Origin: Bradyrhizobium hipponense
GTDB lineage: Bacteria > Pseudomonadota > Alphaproteobacteria > Rhizobiales > Xanthobacteraceae
Length of the DNA: 64,000 bases
Direction of reading: 5' to 3'
Assembly (NCBI RefSeq): GCF_008123965.1
Contig: NZ_VSTH01000124.1
Span: 1 to 64,000, forward strand
Shown here: piece by piece, positions 17,730 through 26,781 of the stretch
Layout: each line of letters begins with the position of its first letter
Position numbering within the stretch: position 1 is the first letter of the stretch
Notes under the pieces: model-generated
Database searches by the model: none
Seen by the model: the letters and a program-made list of their open reading frames with translations, nothing else
What the model was told of the DNA's origin: nothing
Program-made: the position numbers and the translations under genes

Positions 17730-17756
17730 CGGTCGCGATAACGACCGAGCGTTTTT
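17730..17756 (+). terminator. intrinsic terminator of the hpnC-G operon
   Basis: CGGTCG, loop CGATAA and CGACCG form a 6-bp stem, extendable past one mismatch by the flanking GC and GC, followed by GTTTTT. It lies directly after hpnG. Confidence 0.75.
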
Positions 17757-17865
17757 CGTTCGTGCCGACTAGTGCGCTTACGCGCAATTACGGTGACAGT
17801 GCTGGACTGCACCCCTTGAATGAGACACGATAATTGCAGTGACAGGCTCATTTTGAGGATGACCT

Positions 17866-18129
17866 GTGGCAGCGAGAGGAAAGACCCGTCGGTTTCCGAC
17901 GGCGTACGAGTTGAAAGCGATCAAGCATACTGGATGGTTTCTGATCTTTTAGCGAAAGTATCTAGTCCAGCATGGAATGAGAATCGCTCGTCCATTGGAT
18001 TTCGCGAAAGCCGGGACTCCGCGCGTCGGGTACGACGACTGCCGGTGCGGCTTTCAACCGGGGCCAGCATTGCATAGTGCCACTGTTTTGCCCGACGCGT
18101 CAAACGACATTCGTAAAATACGAAATTGA
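17866..18129 (+). pseudogene. possible coding relic
   Basis: A frame that stays open for 88 codons apart from one internal TAG (17950-17952). It reads VAARGKTRRFPTAYELKAIK, HTGWFLIF, stop, RKYLVQHGMRIARPLDFAKA, GTPRVGYDDCRCGFQPGPAL and onward into the dispersed repeat. The residues look protein-like (RRFPTAYELKAIKHTGW) and are unlike shadow frames of GC-rich DNA, but no family is recognised. It could be the remains of a mobile or repeat-associated gene, or chance. Lower G+C than its neighbours supports a foreign or decayed origin. Confidence 0.3.
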
Positions 18130-18300
18130 TGCTTGCCTTCGATTGCGCTCAAACTGACGGCGCGCCTCGAATTGCGGTGCAGCACTGCAGAATCCCCGGC
18201 CTTTGCCCGTTTGCCGCCGATTTGCTCGACGCGGCAATGGCTTACCGAACGGACATTGTGCCGTTCGGCAGTCGCGTTTCTACTGTGCATGGGGTTGTTT
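18072..18300. repeat. dispersed intergenic repeat, copy 2
   Basis: Shares with copy 1 (1728-1855) the blocks TTGCCCGACGCGTCAAAC (18088-18105), CGTAAAAT (18112-18119) and CTACTGTGCATGGGGTTGTT (18280-18299), same order and orientation. About 100 extra bases lie between the second and third blocks, including an inverted pair CCGAACGG / CCGTTCGG (18245-18268). The element lies between the hpnG and hpnH terminators in a gene-free stretch of about 860 bases. Confidence 0.65.
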
Positions 18301-18379
18301 TTGATTTTTTTGCGGGAAGGCTAACTGACCCCAGCACGGAGGGGAGGGAGGGCCGCCTGCGCATTGAGCTGAACAAAAG

Positions 18380-18414
18380 AAAAGGCCCGGTCGCCATTGG
18401 CGAACGGGCCTTTT
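18380..18414. terminator. bidirectional intrinsic terminator
   Basis: AAAAGGCCCG and CGGGCCTTTT form a perfect 10-bp stem around a 15-base loop, with T-rich DNA beyond the right arm and A-rich DNA beyond the left arm. It should end the leftward ispH-hpnH transcript and any rightward read-through. Confidence 0.8.
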
Positions 18415-18427
18415 CTGTTTCGGGTGC

Positions 18428-18543
18428 GTAGCTCGGATGGAGCGACTTGTCCGCCGTAGCTCGAAGAGCGAAGGCGGAAGCGCAATCCGGCCTTCAACGT
18501 GGAGGGACCGTCCCGGATTTCGCTTGCGCTCCATCCGGGCTAC
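18428..18543. repeat. composite palindromic repeat downstream of hpnH
   Basis: GTAGCTCGGATGGAGCG at the left edge is the inverted complement, with one mismatch, of CGCTCCATCCGGGCTAC at the right edge (18527-18543). Inside lies a second unit, TCCGCCGTAGCTCGAAGAGC plus GAAGGCGGA (18450-18478), itself a palindrome (TCCGCC/GGCGGA). Both motifs are known by memory as dispersed repeats in Bradyrhizobium and related genomes. The transcript of hpnH would fold here just past its stop codon. Confidence 0.7.
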
Positions 18544-18556
18544 AGGGTCATCGCGC

Positions 18557-19717
<1,161 letters not shown>

Positions 19718-19752
19718 TACAAGTTTCTTTCTGGGCTTGGAATTCGGATAGG

Positions 19753-20679
19753 TCAGCTCGCGGCCAGTTCGGCCGGAAGCCGGAATTCGATGTTTTCCTC
19801 GCGGCCCGGGAGCACCGAGACCGTCACGGGTCCGATCCGCCGCAGAGCTTCGATCACGTCATCCACCAATACCTCGGGCGCCGAGGCGCCGGCCGTGAGG
19901 CCGACGGTCCTGGCACCTTTCAACCACTCCGGATCGAGCTTGCTGCCATCGGCGATCAGATAACTCGCGACACCGGCCTCGGTGCCGATTTCGCGGAGCC
20001 GATTCGAGTTCGAGCTATTGGCGGCGCCCACCACCAAGATCACGTCGACCAGCTTGCTCAGGTCCCTTACCGCAGATTGGCGGTTCTGTGTCGCATAGCA
20101 GATATCCCGGATGTCAGGACCTTGAATATCTGTAAATCTGGCCTGAAGGGCCCCGATAATGTCCCTGGTGTCGTCGACCGACAGGGTGGTCTGGGTGATG
20201 TAGGCCACTGGCGTATCTGCAGGCAGTGTCAGGGCCTTAACCTCTTCAACGCTCTGGACCAGCAGCACCGGCCCCGGGACCTGGCCCATCGTGCCTTCGA
20301 CTTCGGGATGGCCGGCATGGCCGATCAGGATCAGGGTGCGGCCCTTGGTGATGTAGCGCTTCCCCTGATTGTGAACTTTCGTGACCAGGGGGCAGGTGGC
20401 ATTGAGCACCGGAAGGTCGCGTGCGGCGGCCTCTTCCTCGACGCTGCGGGCCACGCCATGGGCGCTGAACACGGTCACGGCCTTGGGCGGCACCTCGGAC
20501 AGCTCCTCGACGAAGATCGCTCCTTTGTTCTTCAGGCTCTCGACGACGTACTTATTGTGCACGATCTCATGCCGCACGTAGACGGGCGGGCCGTACTTCT
20601 GCAGGGCCCGTTCCACGATCTCGATTGCACGCACCACGCCCGCGCAGAAGCCGCGCGGTTGCGCCAGATAAACTTCCAT
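19753..20679 (-). CDS. ispH: 4-hydroxy-3-methylbut-2-enyl diphosphate reductase
   Basis: IspH makes isopentenyl and dimethylallyl diphosphate in the last step of the MEP pathway, so the cluster carries part of its own isoprenoid supply. The three cysteines that hold the iron-sulphur cluster are visible in PRGFCAGVVRAIE (Cys12), LNATCPLVTKVH and IRDICYATQNRQ. The catalytic glutamate region is GHPEVEGTMGQ, and the C-terminal TAGASAP motif is intact. The start at MEVYLAQPRGF is the family-typical N-terminus; an in-frame ATG six codons earlier is possible. It is probably first in a two-gene leftward operon with hpnH. A second copy may exist elsewhere in the genome, so this one may be dedicated to hopanoids (inference). 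Confidence 0.94.
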   Translation of the reverse strand: MEVYLAQPRGFCAGVVRAIEIVERALQKYGPPVYVRHEIVHNKYVVESLKNKGAIFVEELSEVPPKAVTVFSAHGVARSVEEEAAARDLPVLNATCPLVTKVHNQGKRYITKGRTLILIGHAGHPEVEGTMGQVPGPVLLVQSVEEVKALTLPADTPVAYITQTTLSVDDTRDIIGALQARFTDIQGPDIRDICYATQNRQSAVRDLSKLVDVILVVGAANSSNSNRLREIGTEAGVASYLIADGSKLDPEWLKGARTVGLTAGASAPEVLVDDVIEALRRIGPVTVSVLPGREENIEFRLPAELAAS

Positions 20680-21083
20680 TGGCTGCCCATCACGCAAGTT
20701 GCACCAATCCGCTCAATCGCCCCAGCGGCACTCCGATACTAACCAATGAGTTGCAATATCCGCACCATCGGTTCGCGCACGCGGTAGCCGCCCACCCATT
20801 TGGAGCTTCGGCGTACGAGGGCACAGCGCTTTGTGTCAAAAAATCGGCAGCAAGGAAAGGCGGAATGCGCGCTGAGTTCCATGTGAGGCGGGTTAGCGGT
20901 ATCATAGTGGGTAGCGCTACGGAAGCCAGGAGCGGCGTTTTGTCCTCACCCTCTTCGTCACTTTCCCGCCTCAACTCCCCGTCTATACCGGCCGCCCCGC
21001 ATGATTTTGCCCCGCTCTCGCGCCGTTTACTTCGAACCTTGTTCCGGCGAGTGCCACTCAAAACAGCAATAGGTTTCGCCTGG
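20680..21083. other. divergent intergenic region between ispH and hpnN
   Basis: About 400 bases holding the leftward ispH-hpnH promoter. No credible gene is seen on either strand; an open minus-strand frame overlaps hpnN but lacks family features. The hpnN promoter itself is listed separately. The ispH promoter was not identified, and no EcfG motif faces left. Confidence 0.45.
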
Positions 21084-21108
21084 GAACTCCGATAAACAGC
21101 GGGCGTTT
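21084..21108 (+). promoter_or_regulatory. EcfG-type general-stress promoter of hpnN
   Basis: GGAAC, exactly 16 bases, then CGTT: a perfect match to the EcfG promoter consensus of alphaproteobacteria. The -10 element ends 32 bases before the hpnN GTG, leaving a leader of about 25 bases. No comparably good primary-sigma promoter is apparent. Exact match, spacing and position together make this strong, though it is unproven. Confidence 0.72.
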
Positions 21109-21140
21109 CCGGCAAGCTGTTAACCGCAGAAAGAAAAGAA

Positions 21141-23729
21141 GTGCTGCAAAGCGTCGTCGTTGCCATCGTCAGGGCCTGCACCCGGTTTGCCTCCCTCGTC
21201 GTCGTCCTCGGGCTCCTGCTGGCGGTGGGAGCGGGCTACTACACGTTGCGGCACTTCGCCATCAACACCGACATCAATTCGCTGATTGCCCAGAATCTGG
21301 ACTGGCGCCAGCGCGACCAGCAGTTTGACCGCTCCTTCGACCGGGATGCGACGATCACGGCCGTCGTTGAGGCCAGGACGCCGGAGATGGCGAGCGCGGC
21401 GGCGGATGCGCTCTTTGCCAAGCTGAAGGACGACAAGACCAACTTCCAGTCGGTGCAGCAGCTCGGCTCCGGCGAGTTCTTCGAGAAGAACGGACTGTTG
21501 TTCCTGCCGACCGAGGAGGTCGGCAAGATCACCGGCCAGTTCGAATCCGCGGCACCCCTGATCGAGATCATGGCCGGCGATCCCTCGATCCGCGGCCTGA
21601 CCGGCGCGCTGGAAACGGGACTTGCCGGCGTCAAGCGCGGTCAGGTGAAGCTCGAAAACACCGAGCGGCCCTTCAATCTGATCGCGCAGACGGTCGAGAC
21701 TGTGCTGAACAAGGGCAATGCCAGCTTCTCCTGGCGTGAGCTCGTCAGCGACGAGCCGCTGTCGGATTCGGACAAGCGCGCCTTCATCGAGTTTAAGCCG
21801 ATCCTCGACTACAACGCGCTGGAGCCCGGCAAGGACGCCACCGACGCGATCCGCAAGGCTGCGGCCGAGCTGAATTTCCCGACCAAATATCAGGCGCGTG
21901 TGCGGCTGACCGGCCCGGTGCCGATCGCCAATGAGGAATACGCCACCGTACAGGAGGGCGCCGTCGTCAACGGCATTGGCACCGTGCTCGTCGTGCTGCT
22001 CATCCTGTGGCTGGCACTGCGTTCGGCGAAGATCATCTTCGCGGTGTTCATCAATCTCTTCGTCGGCCTTGCGCTGACGACTGCTGCCGGCCTGATGATG
22101 GTCGGCTCACTCAATTTGCTGTCGATCGCGTTCGCGGTGCTGTTCGTCGGGCTCGGCGTCGACTTCGGCATCCAGTACAGTGTCCGCTACCGCTCGGAGC
22201 GCTACAAGCACAACGATCTTACCGGCGCGTTGGTGCTGGCGGCGAAGCGCTCGGCGATACCATTGTCGCTCGCGGCGATGGCGACCGCGGCCGGGTTCCT
22301 CTGCTTCATCCCCACCGACTACAAGGGCATTGCCGAACTCGGCCAGATCGCGGGCGTCGGCATGCTGGTGGCCTTCATCTCCTCGATCACCGTACTGCCG
22401 GCGCTCTTGAAGCTTCTGAATCCGCCCGGCGAGCAGGAGCCGGTCGGCTACGCCTTCCTGGCGCCGCTCGATCATTTCCTGGAGAAGCATCGCGTGCTGA
22501 TTGTCGGCGGCACGTTGCTGCTGGCACTCGGCGGCCTGCCGTTGCTCTATTTTATGAAGTTCGACTTCAACCCCATGAACCTGCGCAACCCGAGGGCCGA
22601 GTCGATCGCGACTTTCCTCGACCTGCGCAACGATCCCAACACCGGCGCCAACGCCATCAACGTGATGACGACGTCTGAGGAGCAGGCCAAACAGGTCGAG
22701 GCAAAGCTGGAAAAGGTGCCGGAAGTGCTGCGGGTGATGTCGCTCAACAGCTTCGTGCCGGAGGACCAGCCGCCGAAGTTGAAGCTGCTCGCGCAGGGCG
22801 CCAAGGTGCTGAACCCCGCGCTCAATCCGGACCAGATCGACGCGGCGCCCTCGGACCAGGAGAATGTCGAGTCGCTGAAATCCGCCGTCGACAATCTGCG
22901 CAGGACTGCCGGCGACGCGAAGGGCCCCGGCGCAGTCGCTTCGCGGCGGCTTGCGGATGGGCTCGAGAAGCTCGCCAATGCGGATGAGGCTACGCGCAAC
23001 AAGGCGCAGGACGTGTTCGTGACGCCGATGAAGATCGTGTTCGACCAGCTCCGGAGCGCAATGCAGGCCGAACCGGTTACTCTGAAATCGCTGCCGCCTG
23101 ATCTCGTCAGCGGCTGGAAGAGCAAGGACGGCGTCATCCGCGTCGAAGCACTGCCGAAGGGCGATCCCAACGACAACGACACGCTGCGTAAATTCGCGGC
23201 AGCCGTGCTCGCCGCCGAGCCGACCGCGATTGGCGGGCCGGTCTCGATCCTGAAATCCGGCGACACGGTGGTGAAGGCGTTCATCCACGCCGGCATCTAC
23301 GCGCTGCTGGTGATCGGCTTGCTGTTGTGGATCACGCTGCGCCGGTTCGTCGATGTGCTGATGACGCTGGTGCCGCTTCTGGTTGCGGGCGCGGTGACAC
23401 TCGAGATCTGCGTGTTAATCGGACTGCCGCTCAACTTCGCCAACATCGTCGCGTTCCCGTTGCTGCTCGGCGTCGGCGTCGCCTTCAAGATCTATTATGT
23501 CGTGGCCTGGCGCTCAGGCAGAACTAACCTGCTCCAGACTAGCCTGACGCGTGCGATCTTTTTCAGCGCGCTGACGACGGCGACCGCGTTCGGCAGCCTG
23601 TGGCTATCGAGCCATCCCGGTACGTCCAGCATGGGCAAGCTGCTGGCGCTCTCGCTGGTGACGACGCTCGCCGCCGTGCTGCTGTTCCAGCCGGCCCTAA
23701 TGGGCAAACCCCGCAATCTCAGGGAGTAG
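21141..23729 (+). CDS. hpnN: hopanoid transporter, RND/MMPL family
   Basis: HpnN moves hopanoids from the inner to the outer membrane; in Rhodopseudomonas and Burkholderia it is needed for outer-membrane hopanoids. The 862-residue RND protein has one N-terminal helix (ASLVVVLGLLLAVGAGYYTL), a large periplasmic loop, five helices from about residue 275 (VVNGIGTVLVVLLILWLALR, then ADFGI-like VGLGVDFGIQYSVRYRSERY), a helix near 455, a second loop and a final five-helix group. Length equals that typical of HpnN. The GTG start is preferred because hydrophobic N-terminal similarity begins there; a purine-rich AGAAAGAAAAGAA lies just upstream. Its 3' end overlaps the convergent DUF2147 gene by 33 bases. 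Confidence 0.93.
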   Translation: MLQSVVVAIVRACTRFASLVVVLGLLLAVGAGYYTLRHFAINTDINSLIAQNLDWRQRDQQFDRSFDRDATITAVVEARTPEMASAAADALFAKLKDDKTNFQSVQQLGSGEFFEKNGLLFLPTEEVGKITGQFESAAPLIEIMAGDPSIRGLTGALETGLAGVKRGQVKLENTERPFNLIAQTVETVLNKGNASFSWRELVSDEPLSDSDKRAFIEFKPILDYNALEPGKDATDAIRKAAAELNFPTKYQARVRLTGPVPIANEEYATVQEGAVVNGIGTVLVVLLILWLALRSAKIIFAVFINLFVGLALTTAAGLMMVGSLNLLSIAFAVLFVGLGVDFGIQYSVRYRSERYKHNDLTGALVLAAKRSAIPLSLAAMATAAGFLCFIPTDYKGIAELGQIAGVGMLVAFISSITVLPALLKLLNPPGEQEPVGYAFLAPLDHFLEKHRVLIVGGTLLLALGGLPLLYFMKFDFNPMNLRNPRAESIATFLDLRNDPNTGANAINVMTTSEEQAKQVEAKLEKVPEVLRVMSLNSFVPEDQPPKLKLLAQGAKVLNPALNPDQIDAAPSDQENVESLKSAVDNLRRTAGDAKGPGAVASRRLADGLEKLANADEATRNKAQDVFVTPMKIVFDQLRSAMQAEPVTLKSLPPDLVSGWKSKDGVIRVEALPKGDPNDNDTLRKFAAAVLAAEPTAIGGPVSILKSGDTVVKAFIHAGIYALLVIGLLLWITLRRFVDVLMTLVPLLVAGAVTLEICVLIGLPLNFANIVAFPLLLGVGVAFKIYYVVAWRSGRTNLLQTSLTRAIFFSALTTATAFGSLWLSSHPGTSSMGKLLALSLVTTLAAVLLFQPALMGKPRNLRE

Positions 23730-24329
23730 GCAGATGTCGCCGACGACGTCGGCGACGCCCTTCTGACCCGGCTTGGCCGCAGCGGCGCTCTTCGGGGCTG
23801 CGGTGGCCGGCGCAGGTGCGGCGGCCGCCGTTCCTGCGGCTTTGGGCGCCGCCCCGGTGGTCTTCGGCGCGCCGCCCTTGGCGGCAGTGTTGGCGGGGCT
23901 CGCAGGGATCGGGGGGCCGACCCGCGTCCAGGTCTCGCCGCCGCAGAGGAAGCCCATCACGCAGCCCTTGATCTCGAGCTGATCGGCACCGACCGGCGTG
24001 ATGGTTGCGCTGTAGAGCTGGCCATCCTTCGCGTTGTAGACCTGTCCTTCCCACTGATCGACGCCGGGCTTCTTCTTCATGTCGATCAGGGTGGGCATGC
24101 CCATTGTCGGCCTGTTCTTTTTTGACACATCGGGATTGTTTTCGTCGCGCCCGCCGGGGGCTTTCTCCCAGGCGACCGCGCCCCACATGCTGCCATTGCA
24201 CTGCGCGACACGGATGTTGGCGACTTCGTCGGCAACCCGCCAGTCGCCGGTGGGATCGGCTGCAACTGCCGGGGTCAGGCATGTGAAACCGCTAGCCAGT
24301 AATATTCCGGTATAAATGGTCAAACGCAT
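23697..24329 (-). CDS. DUF2147 periplasmic protein with Ala/Pro-rich tail
   Basis: A 210-residue exported protein. It starts MRLTIYTGILLASGF with cleavage near AVA (about residue 23), and GAGG lies 7 bases upstream of the ATG. The body matches the DUF2147 family: DPTGDWRVADEVANIRVAQC, then WGAVAWEK, DENNPD, PTLIDMKKK, WEGQVYNAKDGQLYSATI and a C-terminal IKGCVMGFLCGGETWTRV. The tail (about residues 145-195) is Ala/Pro/Lys-rich low complexity (AAPKAAGTAAAAPAPATAAP), a likely flexible or envelope-spanning linker. It sits convergent with hpnN and divergent from hpnO, inside the hopanoid locus, so a role in envelope handling of hopanoids is possible but unproven. DUF2147 proteins have no established function. 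Confidence 0.85.
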   Translation of the reverse strand: MRLTIYTGILLASGFTCLTPAVAADPTGDWRVADEVANIRVAQCNGSMWGAVAWEKAPGGRDENNPDVSKKNRPTMGMPTLIDMKKKPGVDQWEGQVYNAKDGQLYSATITPVGADQLEIKGCVMGFLCGGETWTRVGPPIPASPANTAAKGGAPKTTGAAPKAAGTAAAAPAPATAAPKSAAAAKPGQKGVADVVGDICLLPEIAGFAH

Positions 24330-24385
24330 GAGTGTTCCTCGGCGATGCAACATGGTCTAAAGCTGTGCTTGCGAAGATGGTCCGA

Positions 24386-24415
24386 AAAAGGGCAAAAGGC
24401 CGCACAGGCCCTTTT
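24386..24415 (+). terminator. terminator-like hairpin upstream of hpnO
   Basis: AAAAGGGC and GCCCTTTT form an 8-bp stem with a 14-base loop and a T-run within the right arm. It lies 57 bases before hpnO on the same strand, and in the leader of the leftward DUF2147 gene on the other. It could end read-through from hpnN (antisense to DUF2147) or attenuate hpnO. The position is odd for a simple terminator. Confidence 0.5.
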
Positions 24416-24471
24416 CCGTTTGCTGACCGTTTTCAGTTGACGAAGCGGCCCTCAATCGAAGTATGTAGCGG

Positions 24472-25863
24472 ATGAACAGTCCAAATCCAGACATGTCTCA
24501 GCTGTTCGCGGACCGTCAGGCCCAGCGCAGCGCCCTGCATAACCGGTACCTGAACGAGCAGTTCGTTCGGGTCCTGAAGACGATCGGCTACGACGTCGGC
24601 TTCCAAAAGGGGCAGGGACAGTACCTCTATGATCGCGACGGCGCGCGCTATCTCGACCTGTTGTCCGGTTTTGGCGTTTTCGCGATCGGGCGCAATCATC
24701 CGGTCATGCGCGAGGCGCTCAAGAGCGTGCTCGATGCCGATCTGCCCAATCTCGTCCAATTCGACGTCTCGGTGCTCGCCGGCGTGCTCGCCGAGCGGCT
24801 TTTGAAATACGTCCCCTATCTCGACAAGGCGTTCTTCGCCAATTCCGGCGCCGAATGTGTCGAGGCGGCGATCAAGTTCGCCCGCGGCGCCACCGGGCGG
24901 CCCGGGATCGTTTATTGTGCCCATGCCTATCACGGCCTCACCTACGGCGCGCTGTCGCTGACCGGCGATTCGAACTTCCGCGGCGGTTTCGAGCCGCTGC
25001 TGCCGGGCTGCACCTCAGTCCCGTTCAACGATCTGGCCGCGCTCGAAAAGGCGTTGGCCTCGCGCGAAGTGGCCGCTTTCATCGTCGAGCCGATCCAGGG
25101 CAAGGGCGTCAACATGCCCTCCGACGAGTTCCTGCCGGGCGCGGCCGCGCTCTGCAAGAAATACGGCACGCTGCTCGTCGCCGACGAGATTCAGACCGGC
25201 ATGGGCCGGACCGGCCGCTTCCTCGCGGTCGAGCACTGGAACGTCGAGCCCGACATGGTGCTGCTCTCGAAATCGCTGTCGGGCGGCCATGTGCCGGTCG
25301 GCGCGGTGCTGACGCGCAAGAGCATCTTCGACAAGATCTTCAACCAGATGGACCGTGCGGTGGTGCACGGCTCCACCTTCTCCAAGAACGACCTGGCAAT
25401 GGCCGCGGGCATCGCCACGCTCGATATCATGGAGTCCGAGAAGCTGATCGAGTCCGCCGCCAAGCGCGGCGCCGAGCTGCGGCTGGCGCTGACGCGCATG
25501 GTGCCCGGCTACGAGCTGATGAAGGAAGTGCGCGGCAAGGGCCTGATGATCGGCATCGAGTTCGGCCCGCCGAAATCACTGCGCCTGAAGGCCTCGTGGA
25601 ACGTGCTGGAGGCGGCCAACAAAGGCTTGTTCTGCCAGCTCATCACCGTGCCGCTGTTCAAGGACCACAAGATCCTGACCCAGGTTGCCGGCCACGGCAG
25701 CCATACCATCAAGCTGTTGCCGCCGCTCACGATCACCGAAGAAGACTGCAGCTGGATCGAGCGCGCCTTCGACGACGTCATCGCCGGCAGCCACAAGGTC
25801 CCCGGCGCGATCTGGTCGCTCGGCAAGACGCTGGTGGACAACGCGGTGAGAAGGTCGGCCTGA
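24472..25863 (+). CDS. hpnO: hopanoid aminotransferase, class III (HpnO)
   Basis: HpnO transfers an amino group to the ribose-derived side chain to make aminobacteriohopanetriol. The 463-residue PLP enzyme belongs to the class-III aminotransferases: SGFGVFAIGRNHP near residue 65, FFANSGAECVEAAIKFAR, HAYHGLTYGALSLTG, the Asp in LVADEIQTGMGRTGRF, and the PLP lysine in MVLLSKSLSGGHVPVGA (about residue 268). The C-terminus contains KDHKILTQVAGHGSHTIKLL. The family also includes ornithine and acetylornithine aminotransferases, but location in the hopanoid locus favours HpnO. It is followed directly by a long palindromic repeat. Confidence 0.92.
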   Translation: MNSPNPDMSQLFADRQAQRSALHNRYLNEQFVRVLKTIGYDVGFQKGQGQYLYDRDGARYLDLLSGFGVFAIGRNHPVMREALKSVLDADLPNLVQFDVSVLAGVLAERLLKYVPYLDKAFFANSGAECVEAAIKFARGATGRPGIVYCAHAYHGLTYGALSLTGDSNFRGGFEPLLPGCTSVPFNDLAALEKALASREVAAFIVEPIQGKGVNMPSDEFLPGAAALCKKYGTLLVADEIQTGMGRTGRFLAVEHWNVEPDMVLLSKSLSGGHVPVGAVLTRKSIFDKIFNQMDRAVVHGSTFSKNDLAMAAGIATLDIMESEKLIESAAKRGAELRLALTRMVPGYELMKEVRGKGLMIGIEFGPPKSLRLKASWNVLEAANKGLFCQLITVPLFKDHKILTQVAGHGSHTIKLLPPLTITEEDCSWIERAFDDVIAGSHKVPGAIWSLGKTLVDNAVRRSA

Positions 25864-25888
25864 TTTTTTTGCCGGATCTCTTCGACGA

Positions 25889-26008
25889 TCGTCATCGCGA
25901 GCGTAGCGAAGCAGTCCAGACTACCTCCAAAGAGACAGTCTGGATTGCTTCGTCGCATCAGCGCAAAATTGCTTCGCAATTTTGTCGCGAGCTCCTCGCA
26001 ATGACGGT
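25889..26008. repeat. nested palindromic repeat, family A copy 1
   Basis: GTCATCGCGAGCGTAGCGAA (from 25891) is the inverse of GAGCTCCTCGCAATGACG (25989-26006), and AGTCCAGA (25913-25920) pairs with TCTGGATT (25940-25947). An additional perfect hairpin, CAAAATTGC-TTC-GCAATTTTG (25964-25984), lies within the right half. Copy 2 is at 45019-45105. This is a widespread intergenic palindrome in Bradyrhizobium and Rhodopseudomonas (recalled, not searched). It separates convergent hpnO and the anti-sigma gene and may serve as their terminator. Confidence 0.8.
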
Positions 26009-26016
26009 AGAGGCCG

Positions 26017-26781
26017 CTATCCCTCCACATTCGCCTTCATCGCCGCCTCGAATTTGTCGACGAACTCCGCGAGCTCGTCAGTGCCGAGATCGCTGACGGC
26101 CCAGAAGTTCAGGCCGCGATTGCCCCAGCGGCGGCAGTTGAAGCCCTGCATTGTCTGAGTCTTCGGCGGCCGGTGCTCGGTGCTGGCGGTCTGCGACACG
26201 AACAGGTTGATTACGTGTTGTCGCCGCCGGTAGACGACGGCGCCGATGGCGCGCGCGTCGATATAGTCGAGCCGGCCACCGACCAGCGTAAAACCCTGCG
26301 CGGTAAGATCGATCACGGGCGGGGCGACGTCGAGCTTGCCGTTGAACCACGGCTTGACGGTGTGCTGGTCGGTCGAGATCACGTCCGTAAGGTGGCCGGC
26401 CTGAAGCGAGCGCAGATGGGCGGAGACGACCTCCGAGAGGATGCGCTGCTGGTCGTCCTGGCGCAGCACGACGGCGACGACGCCGGAGGCGGCGAGCGCC
26501 GAGACCGCCGAGCCCATGGCAAATCCGCGCAGCACGGAGCGGCGGGTCGGCTGGCGCTGCGGTTGCGGGATCGACGCCTCGATCCGGGCGCGCAAGCTTG
26601 CCGGCGCAGTGTAGCGCAAGCTGGTGTCGGCGAGTACGCGTTGCAGCTCGCGCTGTGCCGCAAGCTCCGCGGCGCAGGCCGGGCAGCTTGCGATATGCGC
26701 CTCGACCTCGCGCGCATGGCCGGCATCGAGCTCGTTGTCGAGCAGCGCGTGAAGCAGGATCTTTGCTTCGTCGCAGGTCAT
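26017..26781 (-). CDS. anti-sigma factor with zinc-finger (zf-HC2) domain
   Basis: A 254-residue protein with an N-terminal zinc-binding HxxxCxxC motif (HIASCPACAAEL, about residues 29-36) preceded by a cysteine (MTCDEAKILLHALLDNELD), as in ZAS-type anti-sigma factors. One membrane helix follows at about residues 85-105 (GFAMGSAVSALAASGVVAVVL), then a periplasmic domain of about 145 residues. It probably holds the ECF sigma encoded just upstream at the membrane until a periplasmic signal is sensed. Its ATG overlaps the stop of the sigma gene by four bases. It is the last gene of a four-gene leftward group. The signal is unknown, but neighbouring cupredoxin and phosphoesterase genes hint at metal or redox stress. 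Confidence 0.88.
   Translation of the reverse strand: MTCDEAKILLHALLDNELDAGHAREVEAHIASCPACAAELAAQRELQRVLADTSLRYTAPASLRARIEASIPQPQRQPTRRSVLRGFAMGSAVSALAASGVVAVVLRQDDQQRILSEVVSAHLRSLQAGHLTDVISTDQHTVKPWFNGKLDVAPPVIDLTAQGFTLVGGRLDYIDARAIGAVVYRRRQHVINLFVSQTASTEHRPPKTQTMQGFNCRRWGNRGLNFWAVSDLGTDELAEFVDKFEAAMKANVEG

Noticed and set aside
23773..23982. Ala-rich plus-strand frame opposite the DUF2147 tail
   Set aside because: It mirrors the low-complexity Ala/Pro tail of the minus-strand protein and has no ribosome site.
25889..26008. CRISPR-like repeat
   Set aside because: The repeats are inverted rather than direct, with no spacers or cas genes; it is a nested palindrome.
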